This document shows positions 1-9,341 of a DNA stretch of 64,000 nt, piece after piece; the first letter of the stretch is position 1; every line of letters begins with the position of its first letter. Both the position numbers and the translations under genes were made by a program. The DNA is taken from NCBI RefSeq assembly GCF_027497215.1, contig NZ_CP114904.1, forward strand, positions 4,176,001-4,240,000, in the 5' to 3' direction. The notes below the pieces were generated by a model. That model saw only the letters and a program-made list of their open reading frames with translations, searched no databases and was not told where the DNA came from. This DNA comes from Micromonospora sp. WMMD812 (GTDB lineage Bacteria; Actinomycetota; Actinomycetes; Mycobacteriales; Micromonosporaceae).

Positions 1-1
1 A

Positions 2-718
2 GTCGGCATCGCCCTGGTGGCCAGCCTGCTCGTGGTGATCGAGACGGGTGCCACCGGCTTGGAGGCGTTCGGGGAGGGATTGCGCGAGTTCCTGCTCCAG
101 ATGGCTATCGGTGCGACCGTCGGGCTCGTCCTGGGCTACGCCCTGCGATTCGTGGTCCGGGTTCCGCTACCGACCGACGCGCTCTATGCCGTACGCACCA
201 TCGCCGCCGCCGCCACCATCTACGGCGTCGCCACCGTGGCGCACGGGTCCGGCTTCCTCGCCGTCTTCGTCGCGGGGATCACCCTCGGCAACCTGCCTAT
301 CCCGCACAAGGGCGAGATTCGGCGGGTGCACGCCTCGGTGGCCAGCCTTGGCGAGATCGTGGCGTTCGCCGTACTCGGGCTCACCATCGACCTGTCCGAA
401 CTGTTCAGCAGCCGCGCCTGGTGGATCGGCCTGATCCTCGCCGCGCTTCTCACCCTGGTGGTCCGTCCGCTGCTGGTCGGCCCCCTGCTGATGCCGGTGG
501 CGCTGCGGCCGGGCGAGAAGATCTTCGTGCTCTGGTCCGGCCTCAAGGGCGCGGTGCCGATCCTGCTCGGCACCTTCGTCTTCGTCGCCGCCATCCCGGA
601 CGCCGAACTCATCTACGACATCATCTTCGTGGTGGTGCTCTTCTCGGTCGTCGTGCAGGGCGGCCTGATGCCGCTCGTCGCCCGGTGGTGCGGCGTACGG
701 ATGGAGCCGGAGCCCTAG
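2..718 (+). CDS. Cation/proton antiporter, CPA1 family (C-terminal 238 aa, 5' end outside window)
   Basis: The frame is open from the first bases of the window, so the start lies outside it. The visible part is almost entirely membrane segments with short loops, including the sequences FVAGITLGNL and LWSGLKGAVPILLGT. The latter resembles the G-hyd-hyd-P core helix of NhaP-type K+/H+ or Na+/H+ exchangers. Family knowledge: these proteins exchange monovalent cations for protons across the plasma membrane in pH, sodium or volume control. No cytoplasmic TrkA-C domain follows; the protein ends about 10 residues after the last helix. The stop overlaps the convergent PucR-type gene by 4 bp. The ion specificity cannot be read from this fragment. 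Confidence 0.85.
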   Translation, partial: VGIALVASLLVVIETGATGLEAFGEGLREFLLQMAIGATVGLVLGYALRFVVRVPLPTDALYAVRTIAAAATIYGVATVAHGSGFLAVFVAGITLGNLPIPHKGEIRRVHASVASLGEIVAFAVLGLTIDLSELFSSRAWWIGLILAALLTLVVRPLLVGPLLMPVALRPGEKIFVLWSGLKGAVPILLGTFVFVAAIPDAELIYDIIFVVVLFSVVVQGGLMPLVARWCGVRMEPEP

Positions 719-1779
719 GCGCTCGACGGCCATCCGAGCAGGCGAGCGCCGAGCACGGCCGTGTGGAGCGTGAAGCGCTGGGTTGGTTCGCTGGGGTGGT
801 AGCCGGTCAGATCGCGGACGCGATCGATGCGGTAGGTGACCGCGCGGACGGACAGGTGCAGTTGGCGGGCGGTGGCGGTGTAGTTGCCCTGGTTGTCGAA
901 GAGCACGGCGAGCGTGTGGAGGTAGGGCTTCGGACCACCGCGGGCGTCGGTCAGCGGGCCGAGGACGGTCGTGACCAGGTCGGCGATGGCGTCGCGGTCG
1001 CGCAGCAGGACCGGGAAGACGAGAAGGTCCGCCGCGTTGAGGACGGGGGCGGTGAAGCCGAGCTTGGCAGCGAGGTTGAGGGTGTTGCGGGCCTCGTCCA
1101 GTGAGGCGGCCACGCCTTGAAGCCCGGGGTGGGCACGTCCGACGCCGATCTGCCACCGCTCGGTGCCGAGTTCGGCGAGCAGCAGGTGGGCCAGCTCGGC
1201 GGGGACGCCACGCAGGCCGCCGGCGCTGATGCAGACAAGATCGGCGTCGCGCAGGGTGGTCAGGGTGTTGCCTTCCCCGAACCGGGCGGCGAGGCCGGCA
1301 TCGATACGGCGGGTGACCTCAGGGGTGAGCTTCTGGGCGCGGGCGACGATGACTGTGTGCGTCGCCGAAAGGCGGATGCCATACCGTTCGGCGCGTTGGG
1401 CGAGCCCGCCCGGGTCGGCGCGGCCGGTGAGCAGGTCGTTGACAAACGCGGATCGTTCGCCGTCGTGGCGGGCCAGCTCCGCGTGGGCGCGGTGGGTGTA
1501 TCCGTCGATGGCCGCGCTCACAACGGTGTGCGTGCTGTCGAGCAGGGTGGCGGCCTCGGCGTGCACGGTAGTGGCGGTGTCGGTGGTGTGCCGGCCGATG
1601 GCCGCCCACCGGGCTATCGCTGCCTCAAGCATCGCGGTGACGAGGTCGCGGAGTTGCAATCCCGCGTCGGCGGTGCGGGCGCCGAGGTCGCCAGCAGCGT
1701 GTAGCCGTGCCGTTCCCGCTTCGGTCTCCAGCAGCTCAGTGCAGCCGGTTACCAGCCGGCGCCAGTCGAGGTCGGTCAT
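715..1779 (-). CDS. PucR/CdaR-type transcriptional regulator
   Basis: The 354-aa protein has a variable helical N-terminal half, a middle region like the GGDEF-related domain of CdaR proteins, and a C-terminal helix-turn-helix (about residues 295-345). The latter contains LAVLFDNQGNYTATARQLHL followed by SVRAVTYRIDRV, which is the typical PucR DNA-binding signature. It is the third gene of a minus-strand set with the ABC ATPase (2618-3553) and permease (1852-2640), 72 bp after the permease stop. Inference: it may control that exporter. PucR-family proteins usually sense small metabolites, but the ligand is unknown here. It is convergent with the antiporter and overlaps its stop. Confidence 0.85.
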   Translation of the reverse strand: MTDLDWRRLVTGCTELLETEAGTARLHAAGDLGARTADAGLQLRDLVTAMLEAAIARWAAIGRHTTDTATTVHAEAATLLDSTHTVVSAAIDGYTHRAHAELARHDGERSAFVNDLLTGRADPGGLAQRAERYGIRLSATHTVIVARAQKLTPEVTRRIDAGLAARFGEGNTLTTLRDADLVCISAGGLRGVPAELAHLLLAELGTERWQIGVGRAHPGLQGVAASLDEARNTLNLAAKLGFTAPVLNAADLLVFPVLLRDRDAIADLVTTVLGPLTDARGGPKPYLHTLAVLFDNQGNYTATARQLHLSVRAVTYRIDRVRDLTGYHPSEPTQRFTLHTAVLGARLLGWPSSA

Positions 1780-1851
1780 CGGCGGATCGTGGCTCCTCCC
1801 GGTACACGTACCGGTGGCCGCCGTAGGCGGACGGCGGCCACCGGGTTCGTA

Positions 1852-2640
1852 TCAGACACCGACGTCGCGCCGGTCGAACAGCAGCACTCCGGCGATCGTC
1901 GTCGCCGCGGCGACGACGACCAGGGCGAGCAGTCCGGCCGCGTGCCAGCCGGTGTGCAGCGGATCCGTGCCGATGAAGTAGTAGAACGGCGAAAGCCACC
2001 TCAGCCAGCCGGCACTGTCGAACATGCCGCCGATGGCGTTGGCCATGTAGGTGGCGACGGCCAGCACGCCGGTGATGGCCAGCACGTGGCCGCGCCGGCC
2101 GGTGGCAGCGCCGACGAGGAACGCGATGCCGGTGAAGCACCACACCAGCGCCACCAGCCCGGCCGAGGCGGCCGCGACATGGGACATCGGGATCTCCATG
2201 CCGATCGCCGGGACGATTATGCTCAGCAGGATCCAGGGGATCACCGCGACCACGGTCACCGATGCGCCGGTCGCGGCCAGCCGCTGGGCCGCGAACGCGT
2301 TGCGTGACAGCGGGTTGGCCAGCAGCAGCTCCATGCCGCCGTCCTCTTCGGGGCGGGCGATAGTGCGGCCGGTGAGCGTCACCGCACACATGATCACCAG
2401 CAGTGGGCCGATCAGGCTGAACACGGTCGCCTGCAGGTATCCGGCCGGCGAGAGCATGTCGGCGATGCCGAGGAAATCGAGCATGCCCTTGGGCAGAGTG
2501 TCCTGCTTCAGCTCCGCAGCCCCTTGGAACTGGCTGTAGAACGAGGTGTAGATAGTGGTGAACGCGGCGACGCCGACGGACCAGCCGAGGACGGCGCGGC
2601 GGTCGTCGCGCCAGGTCTTACGCACGAGCGCGGGCAGCAT
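1852..2640 (-). CDS. ABC-2 type exporter permease
   Basis: This 262-aa protein has about six hydrophobic segments and the internal pattern EDGGMELLLANPLSR, a cytoplasmic loop typical of ABC-2 permeases of the antibiotic-exporter class. The start is supported by AAGGAG about 8 nt upstream. Its first 23 bp overlap the end of the ATPase gene, so the two are translationally coupled and should form one transporter of two ATPases and two permeases. The substrate is not predictable; relatives export antibiotics, peptides or lipids. The PucR-type regulator follows on the same strand. Confidence 0.87.
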   Translation of the reverse strand: MLPALVRKTWRDDRRAVLGWSVGVAAFTTIYTSFYSQFQGAAELKQDTLPKGMLDFLGIADMLSPAGYLQATVFSLIGPLLVIMCAVTLTGRTIARPEEDGGMELLLANPLSRNAFAAQRLAATGASVTVVAVIPWILLSIIVPAIGMEIPMSHVAAASAGLVALVWCFTGIAFLVGAATGRRGHVLAITGVLAVATYMANAIGGMFDSAGWLRWLSPFYYFIGTDPLHTGWHAAGLLALVVVAAATTIAGVLLFDRRDVGV

Positions 2641-3553
2641 CGCCGGCTCCTTCGGAGTGGTAATAGAACGACAGGAACGTCTCTTCCAGATCGGGTTCGG
2701 CCGACAGCAAGTCGACCACGTCGTGGCGGGCGGCGGCCTTGATCAGCGGGTCGAGGCGGCCGTCGACGGTGCAGCGAAGGACCGGCCCGGACACCACCAC
2801 GTCCGTCACACCGGGTAGGACGCCGAACTCGGCGGCGTCGACCGGATCAGCGAAGTGGATCTCGACAGTGCGAATGGCGCGCTTGCCGAGGGATTCGACG
2901 CGCTCGACGGCGGCCAACCTGCCATCCCGAACGATCGCCACCCGGTCGGCGGTCTGCTGCACCTCGGCGAGAACGTGGGAGGACATGAAGACGGTCTGCC
3001 CAGCGTCGCGGGCGTCCCGAATGATGGCCAGGAACTCGTGCTGCATGAGCGGGTCCAGGCCGCTGGTGGGCTCGTCGAGGATCAGCAGCGCCGGCTGGTG
3101 CATGAACGCCTGCACCAGGCCGACCTTCTGCTTGTTGCCCTTCGACATGGTGCGCACCGGGCGGGACAGGTCCAGGTCGAGGCGTTCGGCCAGGTCGGTC
3201 ACCTGTGACCAGGCCACCCCGCCGCGCGCGGCGCAGAAAAAGCGCAGCAGATCGGCCGCTTTCTCCCGGCCGGGAATCGCCAACTCGCCGGGCAGGTAGC
3301 CGATCTGGCGATGCAGCGCGGCCTTGTCCTTGCGCGGATCCAGCCCAAGCACAGTGGCGTGGCCCCGCGTCGGACGCAGGAAGTCCAGCAGCAACCGGAT
3401 CGTGGTGGTCTTGCCGGCCCCGTTCGGTCCGAGGAAGCCCATCACTTCCCCGGCGCGTACCTCGAGGTTGAGGCCCTCAACGCCGCAGCGGGTGCCATAG
3501 AACTTGGTCAAGTCCTCGGCCAACACGGCCATCTCGGTGGTCATAGCCCACAT
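2618..3553 (-). CDS. ABC transporter ATP-binding protein
   Basis: The 311-aa ATPase has Walker A GPNGAGKTT (residues 42-50), a signature motif in the form MSKGNKQKVG, and Walker B ending LILDEPTSGLD. About 80 C-terminal residues beyond the core match the accessory domain of drug/bacteriocin-type exporters. It is the first gene of the minus-strand set ATPase-permease-PucR regulator. Two starts are possible: ATG at 3553, with AGGAG about 12 nt upstream, or ATG at 3544. The upstream 150 bp to the TIGR03089 gene contain no obvious operator. Confidence 0.9.
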   Translation of the reverse strand: MWAMTTEMAVLAEDLTKFYGTRCGVEGLNLEVRAGEVMGFLGPNGAGKTTTIRLLLDFLRPTRGHATVLGLDPRKDKAALHRQIGYLPGELAIPGREKAADLLRFFCAARGGVAWSQVTDLAERLDLDLSRPVRTMSKGNKQKVGLVQAFMHQPALLILDEPTSGLDPLMQHEFLAIIRDARDAGQTVFMSSHVLAEVQQTADRVAIVRDGRLAAVERVESLGKRAIRTVEIHFADPVDAAEFGVLPGVTDVVVSGPVLRCTVDGRLDPLIKAAARHDVVDLLSAEPDLEETFLSFYYHSEGAGDAARARA

Positions 3554-3702
3554 AGTCGCGACCGCTCCTGCTCGGGATCCAGGTCAGGGTCCGGTCGACT
3601 TCGAGAGTGTGCGTTGCCGGAACCCGGCAAACCCGCAGCTCGCGAGCCCGATTGCGATCACGCAGAAGGTCACCTCCACCGGCGCCCCGAGGCGCGGGCG
3701 GC

Positions 3703-4458
3703 TCAGAGGACGCGGGTGACCTGCTCGGCGGCGACCAGCGCGTCCCGCTTCGCTGGGTCGAGGTTGGCGCAGAGCACCACGGACGCTCCGGCGGACAGCG
3801 GCGCGAGCAGCCACTTCAACGGCTGCTCGTGCTCGGCCGCGTCGACCAGCAGCCGGTCGCCGGCGCGCAGGTCCCACGTCTGGGCCATCTCGCGGGCGAT
3901 CGCGCCCCACTGGCCGTACGTGGTGCCGTCGGGGCTGGCCGGGTCGGTCGGGCGGACGGCGGCGTGGTCCGGGGCCGCGTCAGCGTGCCGCAGCACCTCG
4001 CGGGACCAGTCGAGCCAGCCCGCCGGCACGTCGGCCAGCGGGTCGGGGCCGGTGCCGACGAGGTAACGGTGCGTCCCGTCGGGCACGTCCTCCAGCCAGT
4101 CGTCGAGGCGGTCCGGGGTCACGAAGACCGCGTCGTATGGCAGGTCGCCGCCCGGTTCGAGGACCGGCAACCCGGCGGTGGCGCGCGGCCGGAACGACAC
4201 CGCCAGGCCGACCGCCCAGGCGCCCAGCAACACCGCGGCGGTACGCCAGTGCGGCGGCAGCAGCACCGCCACCCGGCTGCCCGGAGCCAGCCCGCAGCCG
4301 TCCCGCAGCAGGCCCGCGCTGCGCGCCGCCCAGCCGCCGAGCTGCGTCGCGGTCAGGTCGACCCGCTCGCCGCTCGCGTCGTCCAGCCAGGTGAGCAGCG
4401 GAGAGTCTGCGTCGCGCGATGCGGCGACCGTGACGGTGACGTCTGTGCTGGCGGTCAT
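3703..4458 (-). CDS. TIGR03089 family protein (AMP-binding-enzyme-like)
   Basis: The 251-aa protein resembles the N-terminal part of acyl-CoA synthetases, for example GSRVAVLLPPHWRTAAVLLG followed by AWAVGLAV. It lacks the usual phosphate-binding loop YTSGTTGxPKG and the C-terminal lid domain, so it cannot be a normal ligase. This matches TIGR03089, a family of small AMP-binding-like proteins widespread in actinomycetes with no established function. A strong AGGAGG precedes the ATG. It is transcribed alone; the next gene upstream (4628) is divergent. Confidence 0.82.
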   Translation of the reverse strand: MTASTDVTVTVAASRDADSPLLTWLDDASGERVDLTATQLGGWAARSAGLLRDGCGLAPGSRVAVLLPPHWRTAAVLLGAWAVGLAVSFRPRATAGLPVLEPGGDLPYDAVFVTPDRLDDWLEDVPDGTHRYLVGTGPDPLADVPAGWLDWSREVLRHADAAPDHAAVRPTDPASPDGTTYGQWGAIAREMAQTWDLRAGDRLLVDAAEHEQPLKWLLAPLSAGASVVLCANLDPAKRDALVAAEQVTRVL

Positions 4459-4627
4459 CGGGCACCCTCCTGCCGGCCGGTCACCACCCTATCCACCGGT
4501 CCGCCGGACACGACGCCCCGCATCGCGGTCGACTTTGGTCGCGGGGAGCGTCGGCCGATGGCCGTATCGGCGGGCCGGGCGGCTCGGACACCGTGCCGAG
4601 TAACACCGAGCGCCCCGAGGAGCGTCG

Positions 4628-5674
4628 ATGACCACCCTTCCCCGCACTGCCGCCGCGCCCGCGGACCGGCCGTCGCTGGCCCGGCGGCTCGCGCCGGTGC
4701 TGGCGCTCCTCTTCCTCGCGCCCTGGGCCGCCGAGTGCGCCTGGGGCGGCTTCACCCTCGCCGAGGTACCACTGGTGCTGCTCATCCTCGGCCCGATGTA
4801 CGGCGGGGCCGCGATCCTGATCCGGGAGACCGCCCGGCGGCTCGGCGCGGGCTGGCCGGCGATCGTGCTGCTCGCCGCCGCGTTCGGGGTGTTCCAGGCC
4901 GGGATCGTCGACCAGTCGCTGTTCAACCCCGACTTTCTGGACGACACGGAGTACGCCGACACCCAGGCAGCCGCCGCGGCGACACTGGTCCCGGGGCTCG
5001 GGTTCAGCCTCCGGCAGGCGTTCGACTACGTGGGCAACCACATCGTGCTGAGCATCTGCGCGCCGATCGTGCTCGTCGAGTCGTACCTCGGGAAGGCTCG
5101 CCGGCTGCGGCCCTGGCTCGGCCGGCCGGGCCTGGTCGTGGTCACGCTGCTCTGGCTGGCGGGCAGTCTGCTCATCTTCTCCGACGATGGCGGTCGGAAG
5201 GGTTTCCTGGCCAGCCCGCTTCAGCTGGGCTTCGCCGCCGCGCTGATCCTCGCCCTCGTCGCGGTGGCCCTACTGCCCCGCTGGCGGCGTTCGCGACCGC
5301 GCCCGAACGACCCGACCGCGCCGCGCCCGATCTGGGTGGCCCTGGTGGTCGTGGCCGCCCACTTCGGCGTCGACCTCGCGCCCGGCTGGGCCGGGGTGGG
5401 CATCGCGCTGGCGTTCGCCGCCACCGCCGGAGGGTTGGTCGCGTTCTGGTCCTCCCGCGCCGGGTGGGGACAGTGGCATGTGGTCGCCGCCGGCACGGCG
5501 AGCCTGGTCACCGCCGCCGCGTTCGCGTACCTCGTGCCGCCCTACGCCGCCGCGTCGCCGGCGGCGTCCCTGGTCGGCGACGTCGCGATCAGCGTGATCA
5601 CCGTCGCCCTGATCGGCGGCGCGGTGTGGCGACTGCGGCGGCCTTCGTCGGGTGTTCACGTCCGCGCAAGCTGA
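4628..5674 (+). CDS. Polytopic membrane protein of unknown function
   Basis: The 348-aa protein has about nine predicted membrane helices separated by short, often arginine-rich loops and no recognisable catalytic motif. The start has GAGGAG 3 nt before GTCGATG. There is no signal peptide beyond the first helix (residues 19-38). Its end lies only 55 bp before the secreted phytase-like gene, so the two could be cotranscribed. I do not recognise the family; the pattern resembles CPBP-like or generic integral membrane proteins, but the CPBP motifs are not evident. Confidence 0.75.
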   Translation: MTTLPRTAAAPADRPSLARRLAPVLALLFLAPWAAECAWGGFTLAEVPLVLLILGPMYGGAAILIRETARRLGAGWPAIVLLAAAFGVFQAGIVDQSLFNPDFLDDTEYADTQAAAAATLVPGLGFSLRQAFDYVGNHIVLSICAPIVLVESYLGKARRLRPWLGRPGLVVVTLLWLAGSLLIFSDDGGRKGFLASPLQLGFAAALILALVAVALLPRWRRSRPRPNDPTAPRPIWVALVVVAAHFGVDLAPGWAGVGIALAFAATAGGLVAFWSSRAGWGQWHVVAAGTASLVTAAAFAYLVPPYAAASPAASLVGDVAISVITVALIGGAVWRLRRPSSGVHVRAS

Positions 5675-5729
5675 TGATCCCCCGCAGGTGTCAGCCTCCG
5701 ACCGGGCCCCGACCAGACGGAGGACGTCC

Positions 5730-8042
5730 TTGACATTCAGAAGAACCTTCACCGCGCTCACCGCAGCCGGTGTCGCGGCTGCCAGCCTGACCGGCGCCAC
5801 CTCGGCGACCGCCGGTGGACACCACCACCACCCGGGCAAGCCGCTCGCCTTCGACCGGGTCGCCACGTACCCGGTCTTCCAGAACCGACCGGCCGATGAG
5901 GAGCCGGCGACCGCGACGGTCGCCGAGATCTCGGCGGTCAGCCCCGACGGCCGTACGTTGATCTACACCGACGCGCTGTCCCGCCGGATCGGTTTCCTCG
6001 ACATCTCCAACGCCGACAAGCCCCGTGGCCTCGGCACCCTCTCCCTCGCCCAGCTCGGCGAAGCCGAGGACGAGCCCACCTCGGTGGCCGTGGTCGGCCG
6101 GTACGTGCTGGTGGTCGTCAACACCAGCCGCAGCTACACCGAGCCGTCCGGCCGGCTGGATGTGATCGAGCTGGCCACCCGCAAGCGGGTCGCGAGCTAC
6201 GACCTCGGCGGCCAGCCCGACTCGATCGCGATCAGCAAGGACCAGCGGTACGCCGCGATCGCCATCGAGAACGAGCGCGACGAGGAGGCGACCCCGCCCG
6301 GTGGCGAGGAGGGCGACCTGCCCCAGCTCCCCGCCGGGTTCGTGCAGATCGTCGACCTGGGCGGCAAGTCGCCGGCGAACTGGCGGCTGCGGCCGGTGCC
6401 GCTGACCGCCGCCGACGGCACCGCGCTGCCCGCGCTGGTCGCGGCCGGCCTCGCCGAGCCGACCGACCCGGAGCCGGAGTACGTCTCCATCAACAGCCGC
6501 AACCAGCTCGCGGTGACCCTCCAGGAGAACAACGGCGTCGCCCTGATCGACCTGCCGACCGGCCGGATCACGAAGGTGTTCGGCGCCGGGACCGCCTCGA
6601 TCAGCGGGATCGACACCAAGAAGGACGGGGTCATCGACCTCACCGGTTCGATCAGCGACGTGCCGCGCGAGCCGGATGCGGTGGCCTGGGTCGACGACCG
6701 GTACCTCGCGACCGCCAACGAGGGAGACTGGCGGGGCGGCAGCCGCGGCTGGTCGGTCTTCGACAGCCGTTACGGCACGCTGGCCTGGGACGCCGGCAAC
6801 ACGTTCGAGCGCCTGGCCGTGACGTACGGCCTGCACAACGAGGACCGCGCCGGCAAGAAGGGCACCGAGCCGGAGGGCGTCGCCGTCGCCGAGTACGACG
6901 GCGTGCGGTACGGCTTCGTCGGCTCGGAGCGCAGCAACTTCGTCGCCGTCTACGACCTGAGCAACCCCACGAAGCCGGTGTTCAAGCAGGTGCTGCCCTC
7001 CACCAACGGGCCGGAGGGGCTGCTGCCCATTCCGTCCCGCGGGCTGTTCGCCATCTCCAGCGAGGAGGACGACGCCTCGGTCAACGTCCGGGCCTCGGTC
7101 TCGCTCTACCGGCTGGGCAAGGACGCGCCGGCCTCGCCGAGCATCGTGTCCGCGTCCGACAAGCAGGGCACCCCGATCGGCTGGGGCGCGCTCGGTGCGC
7201 TGAGCGCCGTTCCGGGCAAGCCGGACCAGCTGTACAGCGTCACCGACGCCGCGTACAGCCAGACTCGGATCTTCACCATCGACGCCAAGCGGACCCCGGC
7301 CGTGATCAGCGGCGCCCTGCCGGTGCGCGACGCCGCCGGCCAGCCGGTCGGCTACGACGCCGAGGGCATCTTCGCTCGTCCGCAGGGAGGTTTCTGGCTG
7401 GCCGTCGAGGGTGCCTCCGGTCCGGAGAACAAGCTGGTCCGCCTCGACGCCAACGGGGTGACCAAGCAGGTCGTGCCGCTGCCGGCGGACGTCGCCGGCG
7501 GGCTCGCCAAGCAGGGCCTGGAGGGCGTCACCGCCACGACCGACCGGTACGGCCGCGAGGTCGTCTGGGTGGCCGTGCAGCGCGAGGTGGCCACCGACCC
7601 GGCCGGGATCGCCCGGCTGGGCCGGTACGACGTCGCGGCGGGCACCTGGAGCTGGTTCGGCTACCAGCTGGGCAGCACCACTGTGGCCGGTGACTGGATC
7701 GGCCTCTCCGAGATCACCGTGGTCGGCGACCGGCTCGCGGTGATCGAGCGGGACAAGCTGAACGGCCCGGCGGCCACGCTGAAGCGGGTCTACACCGTGC
7801 CGCTGCCGGACGCCGCTGCGGGCCCCGGCCCGCTGCGCGTCCTGCCGAAGCGGCTCGCGGTCGACGTGCTGCCCGCGCTGCGGGAGAACAACGGCTGGAC
7901 CCAGGAGAAGCTCGAGGGTCTGACCGTGGCCGGCAACGGCCAGGTGTACGCGGTCACCGACAACGACGCGGTCCAGGACGCCACCGGCGAGTCGGTGTTC
8001 CTGCGGCTCGGGTCCAGCCGGAAGGTCTTCGGGCGCGGCTGA
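5730..8042 (+). CDS. Secreted phytase-esterase-like beta-propeller protein
   Basis: The chosen start is TTG at 5730 because a GGAGGACG sequence lies just upstream and the product (about 770 aa) then begins with a signal peptide: TFRRTFTALTAAG with a twin arginine, a hydrophobic run, and a likely cut after SATA. An in-frame start at 5652 would bury this signal. The mature protein has repeated propeller-like blades (WxVFDSR, DxAYSQTRIFTID). The C-terminal third (about residues 490-760) resembles the 'esterase-like activity of phytase' domain, with YDAEGIFA and GLEGVTA motifs. Location should be extracellular or cell-wall associated. The actual substrate is unknown; phosphate-ester hydrolysis is a family-level guess. 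Confidence 0.82.
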   Translation: MTFRRTFTALTAAGVAAASLTGATSATAGGHHHHPGKPLAFDRVATYPVFQNRPADEEPATATVAEISAVSPDGRTLIYTDALSRRIGFLDISNADKPRGLGTLSLAQLGEAEDEPTSVAVVGRYVLVVVNTSRSYTEPSGRLDVIELATRKRVASYDLGGQPDSIAISKDQRYAAIAIENERDEEATPPGGEEGDLPQLPAGFVQIVDLGGKSPANWRLRPVPLTAADGTALPALVAAGLAEPTDPEPEYVSINSRNQLAVTLQENNGVALIDLPTGRITKVFGAGTASISGIDTKKDGVIDLTGSISDVPREPDAVAWVDDRYLATANEGDWRGGSRGWSVFDSRYGTLAWDAGNTFERLAVTYGLHNEDRAGKKGTEPEGVAVAEYDGVRYGFVGSERSNFVAVYDLSNPTKPVFKQVLPSTNGPEGLLPIPSRGLFAISSEEDDASVNVRASVSLYRLGKDAPASPSIVSASDKQGTPIGWGALGALSAVPGKPDQLYSVTDAAYSQTRIFTIDAKRTPAVISGALPVRDAAGQPVGYDAEGIFARPQGGFWLAVEGASGPENKLVRLDANGVTKQVVPLPADVAGGLAKQGLEGVTATTDRYGREVVWVAVQREVATDPAGIARLGRYDVAAGTWSWFGYQLGSTTVAGDWIGLSEITVVGDRLAVIERDKLNGPAATLKRVYTVPLPDAAAGPGPLRVLPKRLAVDVLPALRENNGWTQEKLEGLTVAGNGQVYAVTDNDAVQDATGESVFLRLGSSRKVFGRG

Positions 8043-8084
8043 CCCGTAGGGCGGCCCCGGCAGCGGTCGGCCGGAGCCGCCGCG

Positions 8085-8120
8085 AGGCCCGGCATCCACG
8101 GTGAGGTGGATGCCGGGCCT
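8085..8120. terminator. Perfect 15-bp hairpin after the phytase-like gene
   Basis: Arms at 8085-8099 and 8106-8120 pair perfectly (AGGCCCGGCATCCAC with its complement) around a 6-nt loop, 43 bp after the stop codon. It has no long T tract, as is usual in high-GC actinomycetes. It lies between two convergent genes and is probably a terminator for the upstream gene. Confidence 0.7.
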
Positions 8121-8121
8121 T

Positions 8122-8198
8122 CGTCGATCATGCAGTTGTGGCGCCCGCCCAGCCCCGGTATGCCCGCCTCGTGAGGCACCACACGTGCATGATCGACG
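8122..8198. terminator. GATC-type long palindrome between convergent genes
   Basis: Arms at 8122-8134 and 8186-8198 (CGTCGATCATGCA and its exact complement) enclose about 50 nt. It sits directly behind the first hairpin and 5 bp from the stop of the convergent GNAT gene. The arm sequence belongs to the same family as palindromes at 20536, 22352, 28945 and 47669. Confidence 0.6.
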
Positions 8199-8202
8199 GC
8201 GC

Positions 8203-9069
8203 TCACGGGCGGCTGCGCAGGTAGCGGGCGCGGCGGCCGGCGTCGGTGAAGCCCAGCCGCCGGTAGAGCGTGGCGGCCGGGTTGTCGTCGTTGACGCAGA
8301 GCCAGGCCGCGCCGGCCTTCTCGGCGGCCAGCGCCCGCAGCGCCGTCGCCACCAGGTAGGCCCCGACCCGCCGGCCCCGCCACTCCGGGAACACGCCCAC
8401 CTGGTCGATCCACGTGCCGAGGACGTTGAGGAACCCGACGGGACGCCCGTCCGGGCCGCGGGCCAGCATCGACAGGTCCGGGCGGTACTCGTCGTCCTCA
8501 CGCAGCTCGCCCAGCCACTCCTCGGCCTCCGGGGCACGGAAGCCGGGTCGGTCGGCGAACGACGCACGGTACGTCTCGAACAGCTCGGGGCCGACCTCCC
8601 AGGTCACCGGCTCAGCACGCACCCCGCCCGGCGGCGGGATCTCTGGAACGGCGTCGAGGTCGTGCCGCAGCACCCACTCCAGGAACGTCCGGTCGAGGCC
8701 GCGCGCAGCGAACAGGGCCTCCCCGCCCGGGCTCCACGTCTCGGTGGTCACCAGCAGGTCCTCGCCGCCGGCCTGCTCGTCCGCCCAGCTCAGCAGTCGC
8801 TCGCCGAGGCCCCGCCCGCGCCACTCCGGGTGCACGAGACCGGTCGCCGAGACCGGTCGGCGGTCGGCGCCCACACCGACGGCCGCAACCAGCTCATCGC
8901 CTTGCCAGGCGCCGAGGGTACGAGCCTGGAGCAGCCGCGCCCGCAGCAGCGGCGGCCGGACGAACAGCGGCAGCCCCCCGTCGGCCGCAAGACACGCTTG
9001 AGCCAGCCCGGTCAGGGCCGGCAGGTGCTCCTCGCCGAACGGCTTCCAGGTGAGCATCGTCGGGTCCAC
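8203..9069 (-). CDS. Double-domain GNAT acetyltransferase
   Basis: The 288-aa protein has two GNAT folds in tandem. The first contains VHPEWRGRGLGERLL (residues about 88-102). The second contains VFPEWRGRRVGAYLV and NDDNPAATLYRRLGF near the C-terminus. The R/Q-x-x-G-x-G/A acetyl-CoA loop is clear in the first domain and changed (RGRRVG) in the second. The layout resembles mycothiol synthase MshD, but enough differs that the acceptor is left open. A GTG start at 9069 has GAGGAC upstream; ATG at 9057 is an alternative. The gene is convergent with the phytase-like gene and monocistronic. Confidence 0.83.
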   Translation of the reverse strand: MDPTMLTWKPFGEEHLPALTGLAQACLAADGGLPLFVRPPLLRARLLQARTLGAWQGDELVAAVGVGADRRPVSATGLVHPEWRGRGLGERLLSWADEQAGGEDLLVTTETWSPGGEALFAARGLDRTFLEWVLRHDLDAVPEIPPPGGVRAEPVTWEVGPELFETYRASFADRPGFRAPEAEEWLGELREDDEYRPDLSMLARGPDGRPVGFLNVLGTWIDQVGVFPEWRGRRVGAYLVATALRALAAEKAGAAWLCVNDDNPAATLYRRLGFTDAGRRARYLRSRP

Positions 9070-9215
9070 CGTCGTCCTCGTCCCACACGTCGCGACCCCG
9101 TCGGCCGCGTCCCGGTGAGTCAGTAGGCGCGAGGCCCGGCCCCAACGTCAACCGGATTCGACCGCCCCAACCCGGCCGCGCGTCACCCCGGCGTCCATAG
9201 ACCCCTGCGACCCCA

Positions 9216-9341
9216 CCTCCCTGCGTGCCGTGCCTTACCTGCGTGCCGTGCTTACCTGCGTGCCGTGCCTGCCTCCCTGCGCCTTGCCGCCTCCCTGCCT
9301 TGCTTGCGTGCCTTGTCTGCCTCCCTGCGCCTTGCCTGCGT
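9216..9341. repeat. Degenerate tandem repeat, CCTGCGTGCC-type
   Basis: Units such as CCTGCGTGCCGTGC recur at about 9220, 9239 and 9256 and then decay into CCTCCCTGCGCCTTGC copies. The strand bias (C/T with isolated G) is unlike surrounding DNA. It lies upstream of the GNAT gene and could arise by replication slippage. Confidence 0.65.

Noticed and set aside
5691..8567. 958-codon open frame on the minus strand
   Set aside because: Antisense to the phytase-esterase-like gene; composition is that of a shadow frame, with no domain.
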